A DNA stretch of 64,000 bases, taken from the NCBI GenBank assembly GCA_027943335.1, contig BSBK01008417.1, forward strand, positions 64,501 through 128,500, in the 5' to 3' direction. The stretch is from Chamaecyparis obtusa. Taxonomy: Eukaryota > Streptophyta > Pinopsida > Cupressales > Cupressaceae. Positions 10,814 through 23,800 of this stretch are shown here, piece by piece. How positions within the stretch are numbered: the stretch's first letter is position 1; every line of letters begins with the position of its first letter. The translations under genes and the position numbers were made by a program. The notes under the pieces are model-generated. The model saw nothing but the letters and a program-made list of their open reading frames with translations. It did no database searches and was not told the DNA's origin.

Positions 10814-12325
10814 TGTTACTATAATTGATGGTGATGATGATGAAGACTGACAAAGATCAAGGGTATACAAGATTGTAGAAAGATTAGATCATTTATTATT
10901 TTTTCATTGATGTCAAGTAATTGATTTCTAGTTTATATTAAGTTTTCATATCATTCAAAGTATGATATAAGTTGAGTGAGTTAAGGAAAAAATGAGAAAG
11001 TGAAAAGTTGTGAAGTTGAATAACTTAATTGAGAAGCTAATACAAATCAAACAATGATAAGGTTATATTGATTTAGTTGTTTTCTACTTTAAATTTGAAT
11101 ATGTTAGGTCGGTAAATAATATAGGTCAAGTTGGTAAATAAAATAGTTTGGTTACCAAGAAGGAAAAATTTATTTGGTAAATGGAAAGTAAGTTTATGTA
11201 AAGTGAAAGAAAGTCAAGACACCGAGTACATGAAGTTAGTTACCGAGAAAAGAAAAGAAAATTTTGGTCAAAGAATAAGAAGTTATCCATTGAGCATGGA
11301 ACATAAATTAAATAAAAGGATTAGAATGACATTTAATGATGAGCTACAATGATCTGGAAGACTCTAAAGATGAGGAAGAGTGAGTTGAAGAAATATACGA
11401 TCAAGAAAATTCAAGGTGATGATCTATGGTATAGATCTAAGTAGAAAAAAGTGAAGGTACAAGTTCTAAGAAATTTCAAGTTCCGAGGTGATGATAAAAT
11501 GTTTTACCAAGTTCTAAATTCATTGACTCCATTTATGAGGATGATCTGACGGTCGAGATTAGTCAGAGGAAAATGTAATAAAGGAGATTTAGAGGGAAAA
11601 TAAATTCTATATAAAGGATGAAAGTGTATGAATAATGAGATGGCAAGTTGAAGGGTTGATAAGTAACCGAGTGATGCAGTGAAGAAGAAAAAGGTTGAAA
11701 TCTGACTCTACAGGTGAAGATTGATGAAGTGTTGGAGCCAATAGAAAGTGATGGAATGAAGTGAAGGAAAAGAGCCCATAAGGAATCTGATTAAGAAAGA
11801 GGTAGTTGTAGATTTATAGATCAATTTTGATATGGTTTCTTATTAACATTTGTAGCAGAAAAATCTCTTAACTAAGTGGAATTAAAAATCTTATTGTAAA
11901 ACCTTTATTGACATGAAATCCTAGAAGAGTGTTTGAAGACCTTTAACCAAGCCACTCCTAAAAGGGTGAAGATCCTAATATATCTAAGGAAAATCCCCCG
12001 ACAGGGTCACATTTAGAAATGTGCATTTTAATCTTTAACCAGACTGGCTTTTAACTGAGCATACTTTAACATAGTATTTCTTTAGTGGGTGACAATTCCC
12101 ATAGTGGTTTTTCCCAAATTGGGTTTCCATGTTAAATATTGGTCTTATATGTGTCAAATTTTTATTGTGAATTTTATTGCTAATTGATAAAGTTAATTTA
12201 TTGTTATTGGTTAATATTGAAGTTTGTATGACTGAGTTGTTATCGAGTTGAATCAGAGAAAGTTTTTAAGGTTTAAAGAATCACTAATTACTGATTCAGC
12301 CCCCTCTTAGTAATCCAAAAATACC
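10814..12325 (+). repeat. 3' LTR of copia B (about 1.5 kb)
   Basis: Starts TGTTACTATAATTGATGG after the purine tract. Near its end it carries TGATTCAGCCCCCTCTTAG (12292-12310). This is the same motif that closes the LTRs of copia N and elements I and II, seen there as the complement GAGAGGGGGGGTGAAT. The exact 3' end is uncertain by some ten bases, since no clear TSD is visible. Confidence 0.75.
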
Positions 12326-14145
12326 TTTTTCTTGAATGATACACCCTTTGACTCAATAATTATTTCTTTGAACAATGGGATAATTGCTACAAGATGTGAG
12401 TTATTTTTAGATATGCATGGTATGGAGGGACTAGTAGGATCATGAGGTGGACTAGACTTGATAGAACTAGTGGAGAACATTTGAAGTGTAAGGGGCTCAT
12501 GAACATCTTACATAAATGTGTTTTAATCATTAAAGGGACTAGGAGTAATATGGAGATCTTGCAATGGAATAAAAACATGATCATTTAGCATGATAGCATA
12601 TTGCAAAGGATATGGAAGATAAGAGAAAGGACATGAAGGAATAGAGGGATCTTGAGGAGGATCCAAAGGGATGATGGGATCTTGATGATATCCCAATGGA
12701 GAAAGTATCTCATTAAGATTTGAAATATTATGCTTTGATTTATATTTCTTTGTTTGAGATATCATGTTGACTTGTGCTTGTGCTTGTGGTAACACAGGTG
12801 CTTGCTGCAATATAGGTGTTTGTTGTGATATAGGTATATGTACTTATTGTGATACATGTACACCTATTTTATATGGTGCACTTTCTTGTTGTGTCACCTT
12901 TGGTGGAATTGGAGAAATATGAATGATACTTTTCTTCTTGGGTTCATTTGAAGTGCTTGGGATAGTCATGGTTTTATACAAGATGCATCTATCATTTGTA
13001 CCATGGATACCTTTGGTGCATTGTTATTTGGCCCTTGTTTAATACTTAAAGTCTTCTCTTACATTAATGGATAAGTTAATAGAAAAGGGCCACCTTGTTG
13101 TATCTTGTTCTTTTCTTCCAAAGAAGGTATATGTGGCTTCCCCAAAGAAAATCAAAATGCTTCTTTTGGTACTTCTTGTTGTGTTTTTGAATATGCTACT
13201 TGAAATCAAGTATTAGTCTCCTTTTAGGATATGTTTTGAGTGAGAGAATTATCAATACCAGTTATTTGTAGAGAAGATTTTGTATCAAATAAGGGGTTAT
13301 TAGTTTGTCCAAAGGTATTATTTTAAGGAATTTTGATAGTTAATTCTTGTCGTGGTCTTTTTTATTACCTTTGTAGTTGGTTCTTCCAAAATTTGTTTCC
13401 CCTTTTCTTCGTCCAAAACCATCAAAGGTTAGAATTCTTCCAAAGTATCTTTTTCTTTCTTTTGTTCTTCCAATAATAATTGAGGATTTGATTTCATTGA
13501 TACCTTGAGGTATCATTCTGGATCTTGAGTTATGAGATATTCCAACATCTTTTGAAGCTTCTTATTTTTAATATCTTCATTGATTTCTTCTCTTGGAAAG
13601 TCCTTAAATGAAAGATGATGTGTATGTGAGTCTTCGGATTTTGAGGAAGTGTATGACAAGTCTTTGGGATCAAAAGTGAATCCAAGGTTACAAATTTTTT
13701 CTGTGGTAGATTCTGGTTGAAAGGATCCTTGAGGATGTTGATCAAATGTCTTATGGTGTTCTTCCTAAGGCATCATTGGAACACTTCCACACCTTGGTTT
13801 CATAAGTACAAAGACAGGCTCAAAATTTGGTGGAGGACCCCATTGAATCATGCCATGACTTCATGAAGTGCTAGAAGGGTACCCCATATTACATAGGTCA
13901 TCACTTTGTACCATATTAGAAAATTCTTTGGTATTTGTAGGAACTTTTGAAAATGTGGCATGTCTTGGGTCATGGGGAATTTGTGTCATCTCTCTTAGAG
14001 GTTGCATATTGATTGGATCAATTTGTTGAAATGTAACACCTTGTCTTGGATGAAATGGTGGTTGATATTATACTCATGATATGAACATAGGTTGATAATT
14101 ATCTTTTTGTTTTTTAGATACTCGGGACCTTGTAAAAATTGGCAT
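12326..14145 (-). pseudogene. Decayed frame of unknown family, Pro/Gln-rich
   Basis: From an ATG at 14145 the minus strand reads MPIFTRSRVSKKQKD. It continues with few stops for about 1.8 kb, shifting frame once or twice. Readable parts include FQQIDPINMQPLREMTQIP, FQPESTTEKICNLGF, NPQLLLEEQKKEKD and QQAPVLPQAQAQVNMI. Composition is low-complexity (Pro, Gln, Ser, Lys), with no membrane segment and no enzyme motif I recognise. The spread of stops suggests an old gene or transposon protein. I cannot name it. An accidental open frame is unlikely over this length but not excluded. Confidence 0.45.
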
Positions 14146-14560
14146 GATGTCTATATGAAAATGCAATTTTAACAATGCAACCTAAGGTATGCAAGGACAT
14201 TTTAAGAAATAAATATGCAAAATGGAACTTAGAATAGGAAAACTAAGGATTTAGGCAACTTGATGCTTAGAATTTGAAAGTTTTGAAAGAAAATATTTGG
14301 AAAATACTAACCTAAGAGTATAACCTTTGGTAGTTGAACATTGTATCTTGAATTTGAAAAAGAGATAAAAGAAGGATAAAACATGATAATTGGACCAAGT
14401 CAAACCCTCCAAGACATAGGTGGAATTTGAATTGACAAAGGAAATAGGACAAAAGATTGAAAGAAAGGCCAAAAAAGTCAAGATCCTTTATTCATCAACA
14501 TAAGTAGAGACTCACAGTTACAACTAGATTAGAAGAGGATGACAAAAAATTTGATAATGA
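14146..14560. other. Unassigned spacer before the LINE
   Basis: AT-rich, purine-rich sequence with no recognised motif. It may be upstream sequence of the minus-strand frame, or LINE 5' untranslated region towards its right end. Confidence 0.4.
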
Positions 14561-14576
14561 AATCATTTTCAAATTT

Positions 14577-16280
14577 GAATGGTCAACCTGACCATGGTGA
14601 TGCTCGGGCATCTGGCCTGGGACGGGGAACCTTTCCCTTGGTTAGTGTTGCAAGTGGGGTTCCACTTTCTGAATAATCTTTGGCTCCTAGTTAGAATATA
14701 CAACAATCTGGTTCAAATGATGAAGACAAGATTAATGCATTCAATAATGTCATGCCATTTCTAGAGGTGGTAGTTTTTGAGAGCGAGAATGTTATGGATA
14801 AGAAGGTAGCCTCTACGGGTAAGTGGACTTCTCTTTTCAGGGTGAAACCCCCTGGAAAGGTCTCTTTCCATGTTATTGATTTTATCTCTAATCCTTCCAA
14901 GGGAGAATTTTTTATTAGAGTGTTTGACCCGTTGATTGATCATTTGGTGTCGTCGATGGCTCTTTCCTTGATTGGAAAATTTACATGTCTAAGACCTAAC
15001 ATTGATGTTGTTAAAAAATGTTCTTGGTGGAAATGGTCCCTCAAAGGCCAGGTGGATATTGCTGCTATGCCTAAGGGATTTTTCTCTTTTATTTTCTCTA
15101 ATGGAGAAGATTTTTCTAGAGTGTTATGTGGTTTCCCTTGGATGGTTGGTAAGTCATCTCTAACTCTTAAAAAATGGTCCCTACTTTGATTGTAATGACT
15201 CATTTTTTTTTGTCTCTTCTCCTATTTGGGTTGGGCTCCTTGGATTTCCCTTGGAATACTGGCATGATGATGTGCTCTCAGGGTTAGCTAGCTCTTTTGG
15301 AGAGCTTCTTTCCATTTATCCAATGACAACTTCTAGGTATAGGCTTATCTTTTCTAGGATATGTGTTAATATCCTTTAGAATATGAATCTTCCCCAAAGC
15401 ATCAGTATTGTGTCTTAATTGGGGAAGTTGATTCAGTCTGTAGAATTTAAAATCATTCCTTTTGCATGTCTCACTTGCAAACAATCTGGCTATAGAGTGA
15501 AGTATTGTCCGTAGAGGATTCAGGAAGAAAAGAAGGATAAATAAGACCAGGAGAGTGAACCAAAGAAGATATGGAGAGAAAAGCCTCAAGATGGGGTTTT
15601 AGCTCATCCTTCCATTTTCTTGAATGGAAAGCCTTGTTTGGATCAACCCAAGGTTTCAATCAATATAAATCTTCCTAAGGTTTATTCTCAAGTCTTTATG
15701 GTCGTTGAGAAAATCTTGGACTATCCACTTTTGCCTCTAGGTGTGGAGAATGGTCCATGTCCTTTTGAAGGGGTTCAAGAAAAAGGTATGCCTCTGATTT
15801 CACCCTTGATAGTGTGGTTAAACATGGAGAGATTTCAATGAGCTCTCATCATCAATTGACTACTAGTGACAATGAGTCCCTTTCTAGAGTTGAGGATTCG
15901 TTGGTGGAACTTTCTCATTAGGAAAACTCTGCTAGGTCGAAGGAAGGTTAGAATAGTGGTGGAATCTCTATTTAAAAAATGATTTAGGAATTGTCACAGG
16001 TTGAGAGGCACTAGGGAGATATGGAGGATATCCCTCTTCTCTCTCAAGAGGCTGAAGAGGATCAATGGATGGATGTGAGATACAAAAAGAAGAAAAAGTT
16101 CTAGAAAGGGGAGCTATGGTCATGATATCATGCTTGGGGGGTTGACTACTAGGGCTATGAAATCTAATTCCAGTATCCCAAAGTCTCAATGGGGGAGAAA
16201 ATCAGCTAAATTAGTAAGGAAGTAGGAAAGTAGATAGAGTATAGCAGATGGTAGACAATGTACCATTCCAAAGGTGTGTC
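14577..16280 (+). pseudogene. LINE ORF1, DUF4283-type
   Basis: RNA-binding protein of plant LINEs. A short N-terminus (NGQPDHGDARASGLGRGTF) is followed by an open block at 14752-15189 with CSWWKWSLKGQVDIAAMPKG and VLCGFPWMVGKSSLTLKKWS, the DUF4283 signature. Near 15474-15515 is a knuckle CLTCKQSGYRVKYC, where the His is Tyr, a C-to-T type change. Near 16020-16110 the C-terminus reads DIPLLSQEAEEDQWMDVRYK. Stops are frequent between 15190 and 16280. Confidence 0.82.
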
Positions 16281-16293
16281 CCCCTGTTAAGTA

Positions 16294-16775
16294 ATGAAAA
16301 TCATATCTTAAAATATTAGATGGTTAAATGACCCTCACAAGAAAAATGTGCTTAGGGATTTTATTAGAGATCATAAGCTAGATGTTATTTTGATTCAGGA
16401 GACTAAGATTTTGAGAGAGAAAGTTGAAAAACTTAAGTTATTCAAGAATTGTGGGGTGATTGGATAAAGCTCGGAAGGTTCTTCTAGAGGTATTACTCAA
16501 TTTTGGAATTTGAGTACTACTAATGGTGATATAATTGAGGCCATTGGTAATATCTTTTCTCTTAGATTTCATCATGTGTAGGATGGTTTTAGTTGGGTTT
16601 TATCTAATATTTATGCCCCTAATTATAAATCTAGTCAAGTTTAGTTTTGGAATAGATTGAATTCTTTAAGAATAGGGTTTTTGAAGGATAGATGGATGGT
16701 TATGAGTGACTTTAATACCCCTCTTAGAATTTCTAAGAAATATGGTGGCTCTTCTCTGTAGATGGATAGTATTTC
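16294..16775 (+). pseudogene. LINE endonuclease (APE-like), truncated
   Basis: Begins MKIIS*NIRWLNDPHKKNVL, where relatives have SWN. It continues to DHKLDVILIQETK (metal-binding Glu) and NIYAPNYKSSQV, then MVMSDFNTPLRISKKYGGSS (conserved D-F-N). After GGSSL*MDS, LINE similarity stops at about 16776, leaving out the end of the endonuclease and the RT N-terminal region. This domain would nick the target DNA. Confidence 0.82.
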
Positions 16776-18405
16776 ACATGTGATGTCACACAACACAGTT
16801 AAAGTAAAGGAAGATCAATTTAGATCAGACAATTGGCGTAATCCTGCAAACAAAATTTGCAAGATGGATACCATTTGTGGGATCATGCTTGAGAGACACG
16901 TATCAAGTCTGATAAAGAAGAAAATAGAGTGGAGCATGAGTGCCATGTGGAATTAGTTTCTACCTTTTGATTGGTCATTTTTTCAACCAAAATGGAATGA
17001 TGTGGAGGTCATCAGTTCATTGATTATTTTTGAACCACACATTGTGTCAGGAAATGGTTTTGATCGATGGATATGTTTTAAATTTTGTTTAATGCCATGA
17101 AATAATCTAGTTGCTACCGGTTGAGGTCTCAATTTTAAATTTTTTATGAAGGGTTTTGAGTAGGGTTTGTAAATTGATGATAGATTGATGGAGTCAATGA
17201 TCTACATGAAGATCGGATTATTGATGTAATCCAATATAATCTTACATAAATAAAAGGACAAAGTTATAGATGAAGAATTGATGAGTAAATCTAATAGCAG
17301 TTAATCAGATCAGATTTGAGTTGTTTGCTATTAAATCTAATATTGAAGAGGCACTCTTCTGGAAGAAGAAGCCCATGCCATAGAGAGGTAGGTGAAATAG
17401 TCCTACCTTTAATTTGGAAGCCAAGGGAAAATGACCATTTAATGAAATAGGTCTTGTCCTTATGGTTCGCTTGTTAGGGTTTTTCATAAAATATAAATAA
17501 GATTTGATCTAATATCTCTAGGATTTTAGGCCATCTCTTCTGTAATAACTCATGTTGACACAATTTGTTGTGGTGGTTCAAATTTTTTTTTCCCTAAATG
17601 ATCTGAAGCTTTTTTGTAATCCTTTTTCTATAAAAGGATTCCCATGATCATTTAGAGATGTTCTTTCTTTGTTGAAAAAATAGGCTGGAAAAATGAGATA
17701 GAAATCATATAGCCCTACACTTAAACCTTTTGTTATTGTTTGAAGTTACTTAGTTCTTCTTGAATGTAATGAAGCTTTGATACATTAATGAAAATGCTTC
17801 TTTGAGCCCCTTTTCAGTATTTGATTGTCTTTATAGCTTTCTTTTGACTTCTTATGAACTAGGATTGTAAGGCATTTCTTGTTCATCAATCTATAAGGTA
17901 GATTGTGAAATAGTTATAGGCTGCTTTCAAGGAAAGTAATAAGACCTAAGATTATTTTAGAGGGTTTTAGGGAGGTTTATGAATTTGATGATATTATAAT
18001 GAACTATTGAGAGTTCCATGTAAGGCATGGATTTATTTCATGGGTTTTTATTTGTCTTCATTGATATGTTTTAGTGGATGTATATTCATCTAGACTCTAT
18101 GCCCTTGGATTTTAACACTGGTCATAAGACAACAAAATCTTTAAAATCAGTTCAAATATTTTACTTAGAAGTTCAATTTGATAAATGTTTAAAATATATG
18201 TTAAGAAGACACATATCCATTCTAAGGTTTACTAGGAATTGGTAAATCAAGAACATACACTTGCTCTAGTTTTTGGAGCTCAAAGTTGAAGGAGGATCTT
18301 CATCCTCAACAAGTTGGTCTTTTCATGGCATTATTTTCCATATAACAATCTATAAGAAAAATCACCAACATCATCTATGGTCAAAGAATTATTTGGCTGA
18401 GATCT
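16776..18405. other. Unidentified insertion or replacement inside the LINE
   Basis: AT-rich 1.6 kb with no LINE similarity and no long frame. It may start at TGTGATGTCACAC (near 16784) like an LTR, and has CTATAAAAGG at 17628-17637 on the plus strand as a plausible TATA box. A nested inverted repeat lies at 17594-17655. I found no convincing TSD, so solo LTR is only a suggestion. About 1 kb of LINE coding sequence is missing here as well. Confidence 0.5.
17594..17655. repeat. Nested inverted repeat around a TATA-like box
   Basis: Outer arms CTAAATGATC and GATCATTTAG; inner arms AATCCTTTT and AAAAGGATT. Both pairs are perfect and would fold as a two-part stem enclosing CTATAAAAGG. Confidence 0.85.
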
Positions 18406-18408
18406 CTT

Positions 18409-19541
18409 TTGAGAGAAGCTAATTCTACATTCATTTTTCTCATCCCTAAGAGACCTGGGGCAGATTCGGTGGATGGCTTCAAACCCATTAGTCTCTATAA
18501 TTCTTTCTATAATATTATTTATAAGGTTTTCATGTTAAGGATCCCTTGGATTCTCCCAATGGTTATTTCACCTCAACAAAATGGTTTTTTTCCTAGAAGG
18601 AAGATCTTAGATTCTATTATTGTGATTCATGAGAATATCCATATGCTGGAGGTATCCAAAAAGAAAGGCTTTTTTTATGAAATTGGATTTGTCTAAATCT
18701 TATGGTAGAATGGATTGGGGTTTTCTTAGTAAAGTTATTTCAGCCTTTGGTTTTGATGTGAAGGTGGTCAAGCTTATCTCTTAGCTCATTTCTACTTCCT
18801 CTACTTCTATTATTGTGAATGGTCCTTCTTCAAGTTTCTTCTCTCCTTCTAGAGGCTTTTGTTAGGGAGATCCCATTTATTGATCTTGTTCACTATTTTG
18901 GTGGATAGTTTGGGCAAGGATATCAGTAGAAATGTTCATATTGGGAATTTACAATGTCTTCAACCCACCTCTACGAATTTGACTTTCTCCCATGAAAAAT
19001 TTATGGATGATACTATTCTTATGTGGGATTCTTCTATAAAGGAAGCTAAGAATTTAAAATCTATTTTATCTTCATATATTTCTACCTCTGGGAAATTAAT
19101 CAACTGGGAAAAGAGCTTGTTAGTTTTTGTTAACAGCCTAGTACCTAGAAAAAAGAGGATTGCTTCTATTCTAGGCTGCAACATAACACATTTCCCATTA
19201 GTGTATTTGGGTCTTCCTATGGGCTTGAAGCCACCTAAATCTTTTTCGATGGGTATTGTTGCTAGATTTAATAAAAAGATAGTTGGATGGAAAGGGGCTA
19301 TTCTCAGTCAAGCTGGTAAAATTCATCTCCTCAAATCCACACTCCAAAACTTACCTGTGTATGCCCTTAGTCTCTTATGCATCCCTCTCAAGGTGGCTAA
19401 TGTGATTGACAAGATTCAAAAATAGTTTTTGTGGCTGGGTACTGAAGAGAAAGATCATCTTCACCTTCTTTCTTGGGAAAGTTTTTGTTAACCTAAGAGA
19501 TTTGGTGGTCTTGGGATTAGAAGGGTTAGAGATGTTAACCA
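18409..19541 (+). pseudogene. LINE reverse transcriptase, central part
   Basis: Reads NSTFIFLIPKRPGADSVDGF (RT block 1), PISLYNSFYNIIYKV, ISPQQNGFFPRRKILDSI, a frameshift near 18680, the active site FMDDTIL at 19000, and VYLGLPMGLKPPKSF. It ends DVN at the element I insertion. The first active-site residue is Met where LINEs usually have Ala; the Asp pair is kept. Stops and shifts near 18680-18860 and 19425 inactivate it. Confidence 0.88.
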
Positions 19542-20594
19542 TGTTAGGATTAGGTAATACTAAGAGGGGGGGTGAATCAATATTACTGCACTTTAATTTA
19601 AAATTCAATCAATTATAAATAAACCATAACAATTCTGAAATAAAAAGAACATATAAGCACAACACATAACTCATGACACCATGATTTGTTCTCAAGGAAA
19701 CCCTGGCCAAGGAAAAACCCCAGTGGGGATGGTACCCACAACTATGCACTAAAATATTATATCCATGTTAGGAGATCTAGCCCTATTAGGAGCTGATTAT
19801 TACATAGTAAGTTTCCTTTTTAGATGAATACAAAACCCTACTAGGGGATACAAACAGCTGGTTAAAGGTGGTGATCATACAACTCTTAAAATAAAAAATT
19901 GTCTCAAAAGAGTTCTAAAAAATGAACAATTGCAAGCACTTTATTTTCTTAGATAGTTCTAGTTATAGCTCTATCAAACACTAATCTTGGATTTTATCTC
20001 TTCTCTCAAATTCACATTACTCCATCATCATCATATTCTCTACAATACTTCATATCGCTTCCACAAAATACTCTATACTTATACAAAATCTCCCATCCAG
20101 TCGACTTCAAAAATACCATACAAAACATAATAATAAATTATGTAAATGATAAACATGGAGTCAATGATCTTGTATTACCAAAGTGTCTGTAATATACTTC
20201 ATCCATATGACTTAGCACATTACCATATCCACTATCCTTCTCTTAATCATCACAACTATTCGTGTACCCTATTACATTGATTCTCTATCTTCGCATACCT
20301 TCAGATCACTATATCTCACTGATCTGATCAGAAAAATACATGCGACCTTAACTAAAGGTCCTACATATCCCAAAATACCTTCTTCTAAATTTGCAAGCCA
20401 TAATACATCATACACTATTATCACTAACCAAAACTATACCACAGTACACTATTATCCTGATTCTGTACTTAGTCATTTTCATGACTATGAGTCCAATACC
20501 AAAACTCTCTGCATGCAATCACTCTAGCATAAGTGTTTCCATAAATGAAAACCCTTAAGTTATCCCTAGTGCCCCAAAACATCATTTTCCAACA
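19542..20594 (-). repeat. 3' LTR of element I (1,053 bp)
   Basis: On the plus strand runs TGTTAGGATT to TTTTCCAACA and is followed by the purine-tract complement. Near its outer end it carries AAGAGGGGGGGTGAATC (19562-19578), the motif shared with copia LTRs. Confidence 0.93.
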
Positions 20595-20856
20595 ATCTTT
20601 CCCTTTGTCATTAATGGAAACACTTAGCGAAAAATGACTAAGTGTTTACGCACTATCTCCCTTTTACTCATATACATATCATTTTTGTTCTTTTTCTCTT
20701 TTTGATTCTTTTATTCTTGTCTTCTCTTCCTCTTCTCTTCTCTTCCTCTCTACTCTACTCCTCCTCTCTTGATTTTTCTCTTTTCTTCCTCTCCATTTAA
20801 CATCAATGGAAAAGGTACTTACAAAATTTCAAAAACTTTCTAAGCACAGAAAAGAC
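20595..20856 (-). promoter_or_regulatory. Polypurine tract region of element I
   Basis: ATCTTTCCCTTTGTC at 20595-20609 is the complement of a purine tract abutting the LTR. A second copy-like block TATCTCCCTTTTAC lies at 20655-20668. A long pyrimidine-rich run (about 20680-20800, mostly C and T) follows, purine-rich on the coding strand, before the ORF2 stop. Confidence 0.75.
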
Positions 20857-23800
20857 TTAGTTCTTACTCACTAGTTTTAAGATATCTTGGAAAGAGTTTT
20901 CCAAGGTCTTTACTTCCTCAGCCCATGATTTGATCAAAATCTCATTGACATGAATCAATCCATTTAGTGCATATGATGTTGTCTCTGCTTCCTTAAGCTC
21001 AATGGGTATAGCTTTAGACATTGATCCTTCTACCTTTGCATCTCTTTTAGATGAGTTTCAAGCATTGAAAGTTTTGGAGTTATTAGGCTCTTCAACAAGC
21101 CAAATTTTTCTACCACTCTCCCTTTCTCCATTTCTAGTACACTGATTTTATCCAAAAGCTTGGATGCTTGTTTATCCATTTCAATAATAGTTAGTGAAGA
21201 TGTTTCACAATTGTCCATCAGATTGTCAAGAGTAGCCCTATCCTTGGCTATAATGTCTTTAACATTTTTCATATGTCTGCAAGGACTTATGCAGTAACTA
21301 TAAATCTTTCTACCTTGTGCTACACAACTCTTAGCCTTAAGAGTAGTAGCTTTGAAAATGTCTAAGTCCCATGAGATGGACTAACAAAATTCTCTCAATT
21401 TCTTCTCCAAGAACCTCTTCTCTTCCTTATCTTATGTAGTCTTTAGCAAGGACTCAAAGTGACTGTCAAAGCTATTCAATGCCATACCTAGGTTCTGAGC
21501 TTCATCCTTTCCTTGAAATATAATTGGTGTAGGAAGTAATTCATTTACTATCTCTATAGCCCTAGCCATTACTTTTACTCTTTTATCTCATTTATGTACG
21601 AACCTTTCCTTAGCCTTAGTGAAGGCCATGAAAGATAGCCTCATGAGCTCATCCTCGTCCATGTTATCTACATCAACACTCAATGGCTTGGCCATACTTG
21701 CCAAAAGTAAAGTAGAAGAGGTGTCAGGTTCTTGATTTTGTTCCATTCTAACTTCAACCACTTTCTCTATTATAGTCTCTTCTCCCTTCCTTTCTTCCTA
21801 TTGTATTTCCTTCTCCCATATCTTCTCTTCCTATTTATCCTCTATTGTCTCCTCTTCTATCTATCCTTGTAGTTCAACTTCCATCACACTCTCCAAATTG
21901 TCCAGAAATGGATCATTCACATCATGCGAGGTGTCAAGGGTCATAGGCACACCAGAAAAAAATAAGTCTAGTTGCATGCTAGCCTCTCTTTCTTATTCAC
22001 TTACTTCTGCAATCTTGGAACTTTCTCCCAATCCCAAAGGTGTAGGCTTGGTGACCTTGGGAGGTGAGTTCTTGTTTGGCATATCACCCATAAGGATTTG
22101 GTCTAGTACCTTTTGAGTGTCCTCAATTACTTCATCATATTACCTATCCATGATTTTTACCAATCTAGCCTTGGTCCTCAACAAGGGTTTCAATTCATTT
22201 ATTATCCTCTCCCTTTCTTGTATTGAGACAATAGGTAACATGTCCTCAATAGATTTGTTCCTTATGTTCTCATCTTCTGATTGTGCCAACTTCTTTCTGA
22301 TCTCCAATTTATTATATAGTTCCTTAGGGATACTCCCTTCTATTTCTAACAGATTTTTCTTAAAAACCAATAAATACTCAATGATAGTATCTTCAATGAT
22401 GGCTTGGTTCTCAGAATCATATCTTTCATAGTATCTGTCTACTGTCTTTAAATTTCTATCTTTCAATACTCTTTTCTGTAGTGATTTAAGGTCTGGCTTC
22501 CATAGAGTTTGTGGATCCCTCTGTGCTACTTTTTCCTCTTCTTTCTCAATTACTTTTTCTTCTTTCTTATTCTTTTCCACTTCTACCTCTTTTTCCTTAG
22601 GACTTCTCTGCTTGGTAGATCTTGTAGATCTTCTAGGAATGTTTGTAGGTACAATTTCTTGTGTTGTATTCTCTTGTGTAGGTCATAGGTTAATTATGTC
22701 TAGTGTAAGGCTTATTGTTTTCTCTTCATCTGAAAGAATAGGTGGATCAATATCCATGCTAGAAGATGCTTCATACATCTTAGTTCTTATGTTTTTTAGT
22801 TGCTCCCTAGTGATTTCTACCTTTGCAGTGATATCCTACACAATTTTACTGATCTTCCTTTTCCTTGTTACCTTTTCTTGTTCTTCTTTGACTTTTTCAA
22901 ATTTCTCCCTATATGTTCCCCAACTCTCCTTACTGGGGTCTATTTTTTCTACTAGTACATGCTCTACTTGCATGGTTATAATCTCATAACTAACTTCATA
23001 TCCCATAGGGTAAAACCATTTATTTCTCAGTTCCACTACCTCCAAACATACACAATTAGTTTCAACCATGAAACAGATGGTGTCCTTATACCTTTCAACT
23101 AAATCCTTAGGTACCCTATTCCTCTCCTTCATCTATCTTTGTAGAATTTTGGTCATAGAAAATAACTCTCCATCTACCCAGTTATTATCTTGTCTTTGGT
23201 AGCTCTCTGAGATCTGAATTCTTGTGGGTGTGTGCTATAAATGTGTCACACTTCTATGGATCATTACATGCAAAGAAACTCAAGAATGAGGTCTCACAAA
23301 TCGATCCATATCTCCCTAGGCATGGAGTGCAAGGGCTTTTAAGAATGCTCTCAGCTAGAGCTATTTAGCCTATAACCTTGCTAGTAAACCATGCAATGGG
23401 AGATTCAATGAAGACAAGGGCAAGAATACCAATATCCTCAAGAATCAAGAATGAAAATGCAATGCAAATATACTAGAAATGGAAATGCAAGCTAAGCTAT
23501 GAAAGGAAATATGCAAGTATTACAACCCAAACTAATTAATCTATGTGAGCTAATCTAGAGCATAGAAATGAAGCTAATCTAAGAAAGCATAAATATGAAG
23601 CTAAGATAAGAATGCAAGAATGAGATGTAGATGCTAAGAATGCTCCAAATCTTCAAAAGCTCCAAAGTGACCTAGAAAACCTGCAGCATAAAGTTAGCAT
23701 AAAAAGTTGGGGGTCTAGAATGAAGAAGAGAGCTCTCCTTTTATAGGAAATGAGGAGAAATGGACCATGGAGATTAAGAGGCAAAAGATTAAATCAATGG

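Larger units (their letters stand above)
6680..12325 (+). mobile_element. Ty1/copia element B, 5' part missing from window
   Basis: The remainder of a copia element in the order gag, protease, integrase, RT, RNase H, polypurine tracts, 3' LTR. The proteins are clearly the same family as copia N at 54927-61901. The reading starts inside gag at the edge of the chromovirus LTR. The simplest explanation is that the chromovirus inserted in gag and the first part of copia B lies left of the window. Many stops and frameshifts make it non-functional. Confidence 0.88.

Noticed and set aside
22117..22989. Plus-strand frames with hydrophobic residues at 22.1-23.0 and 49.5-50.0 kb as membrane proteins
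   Set aside because: They are the reverse complement of the Lys/Glu-rich ORF2 of elements I and II, which has cross-copy support.
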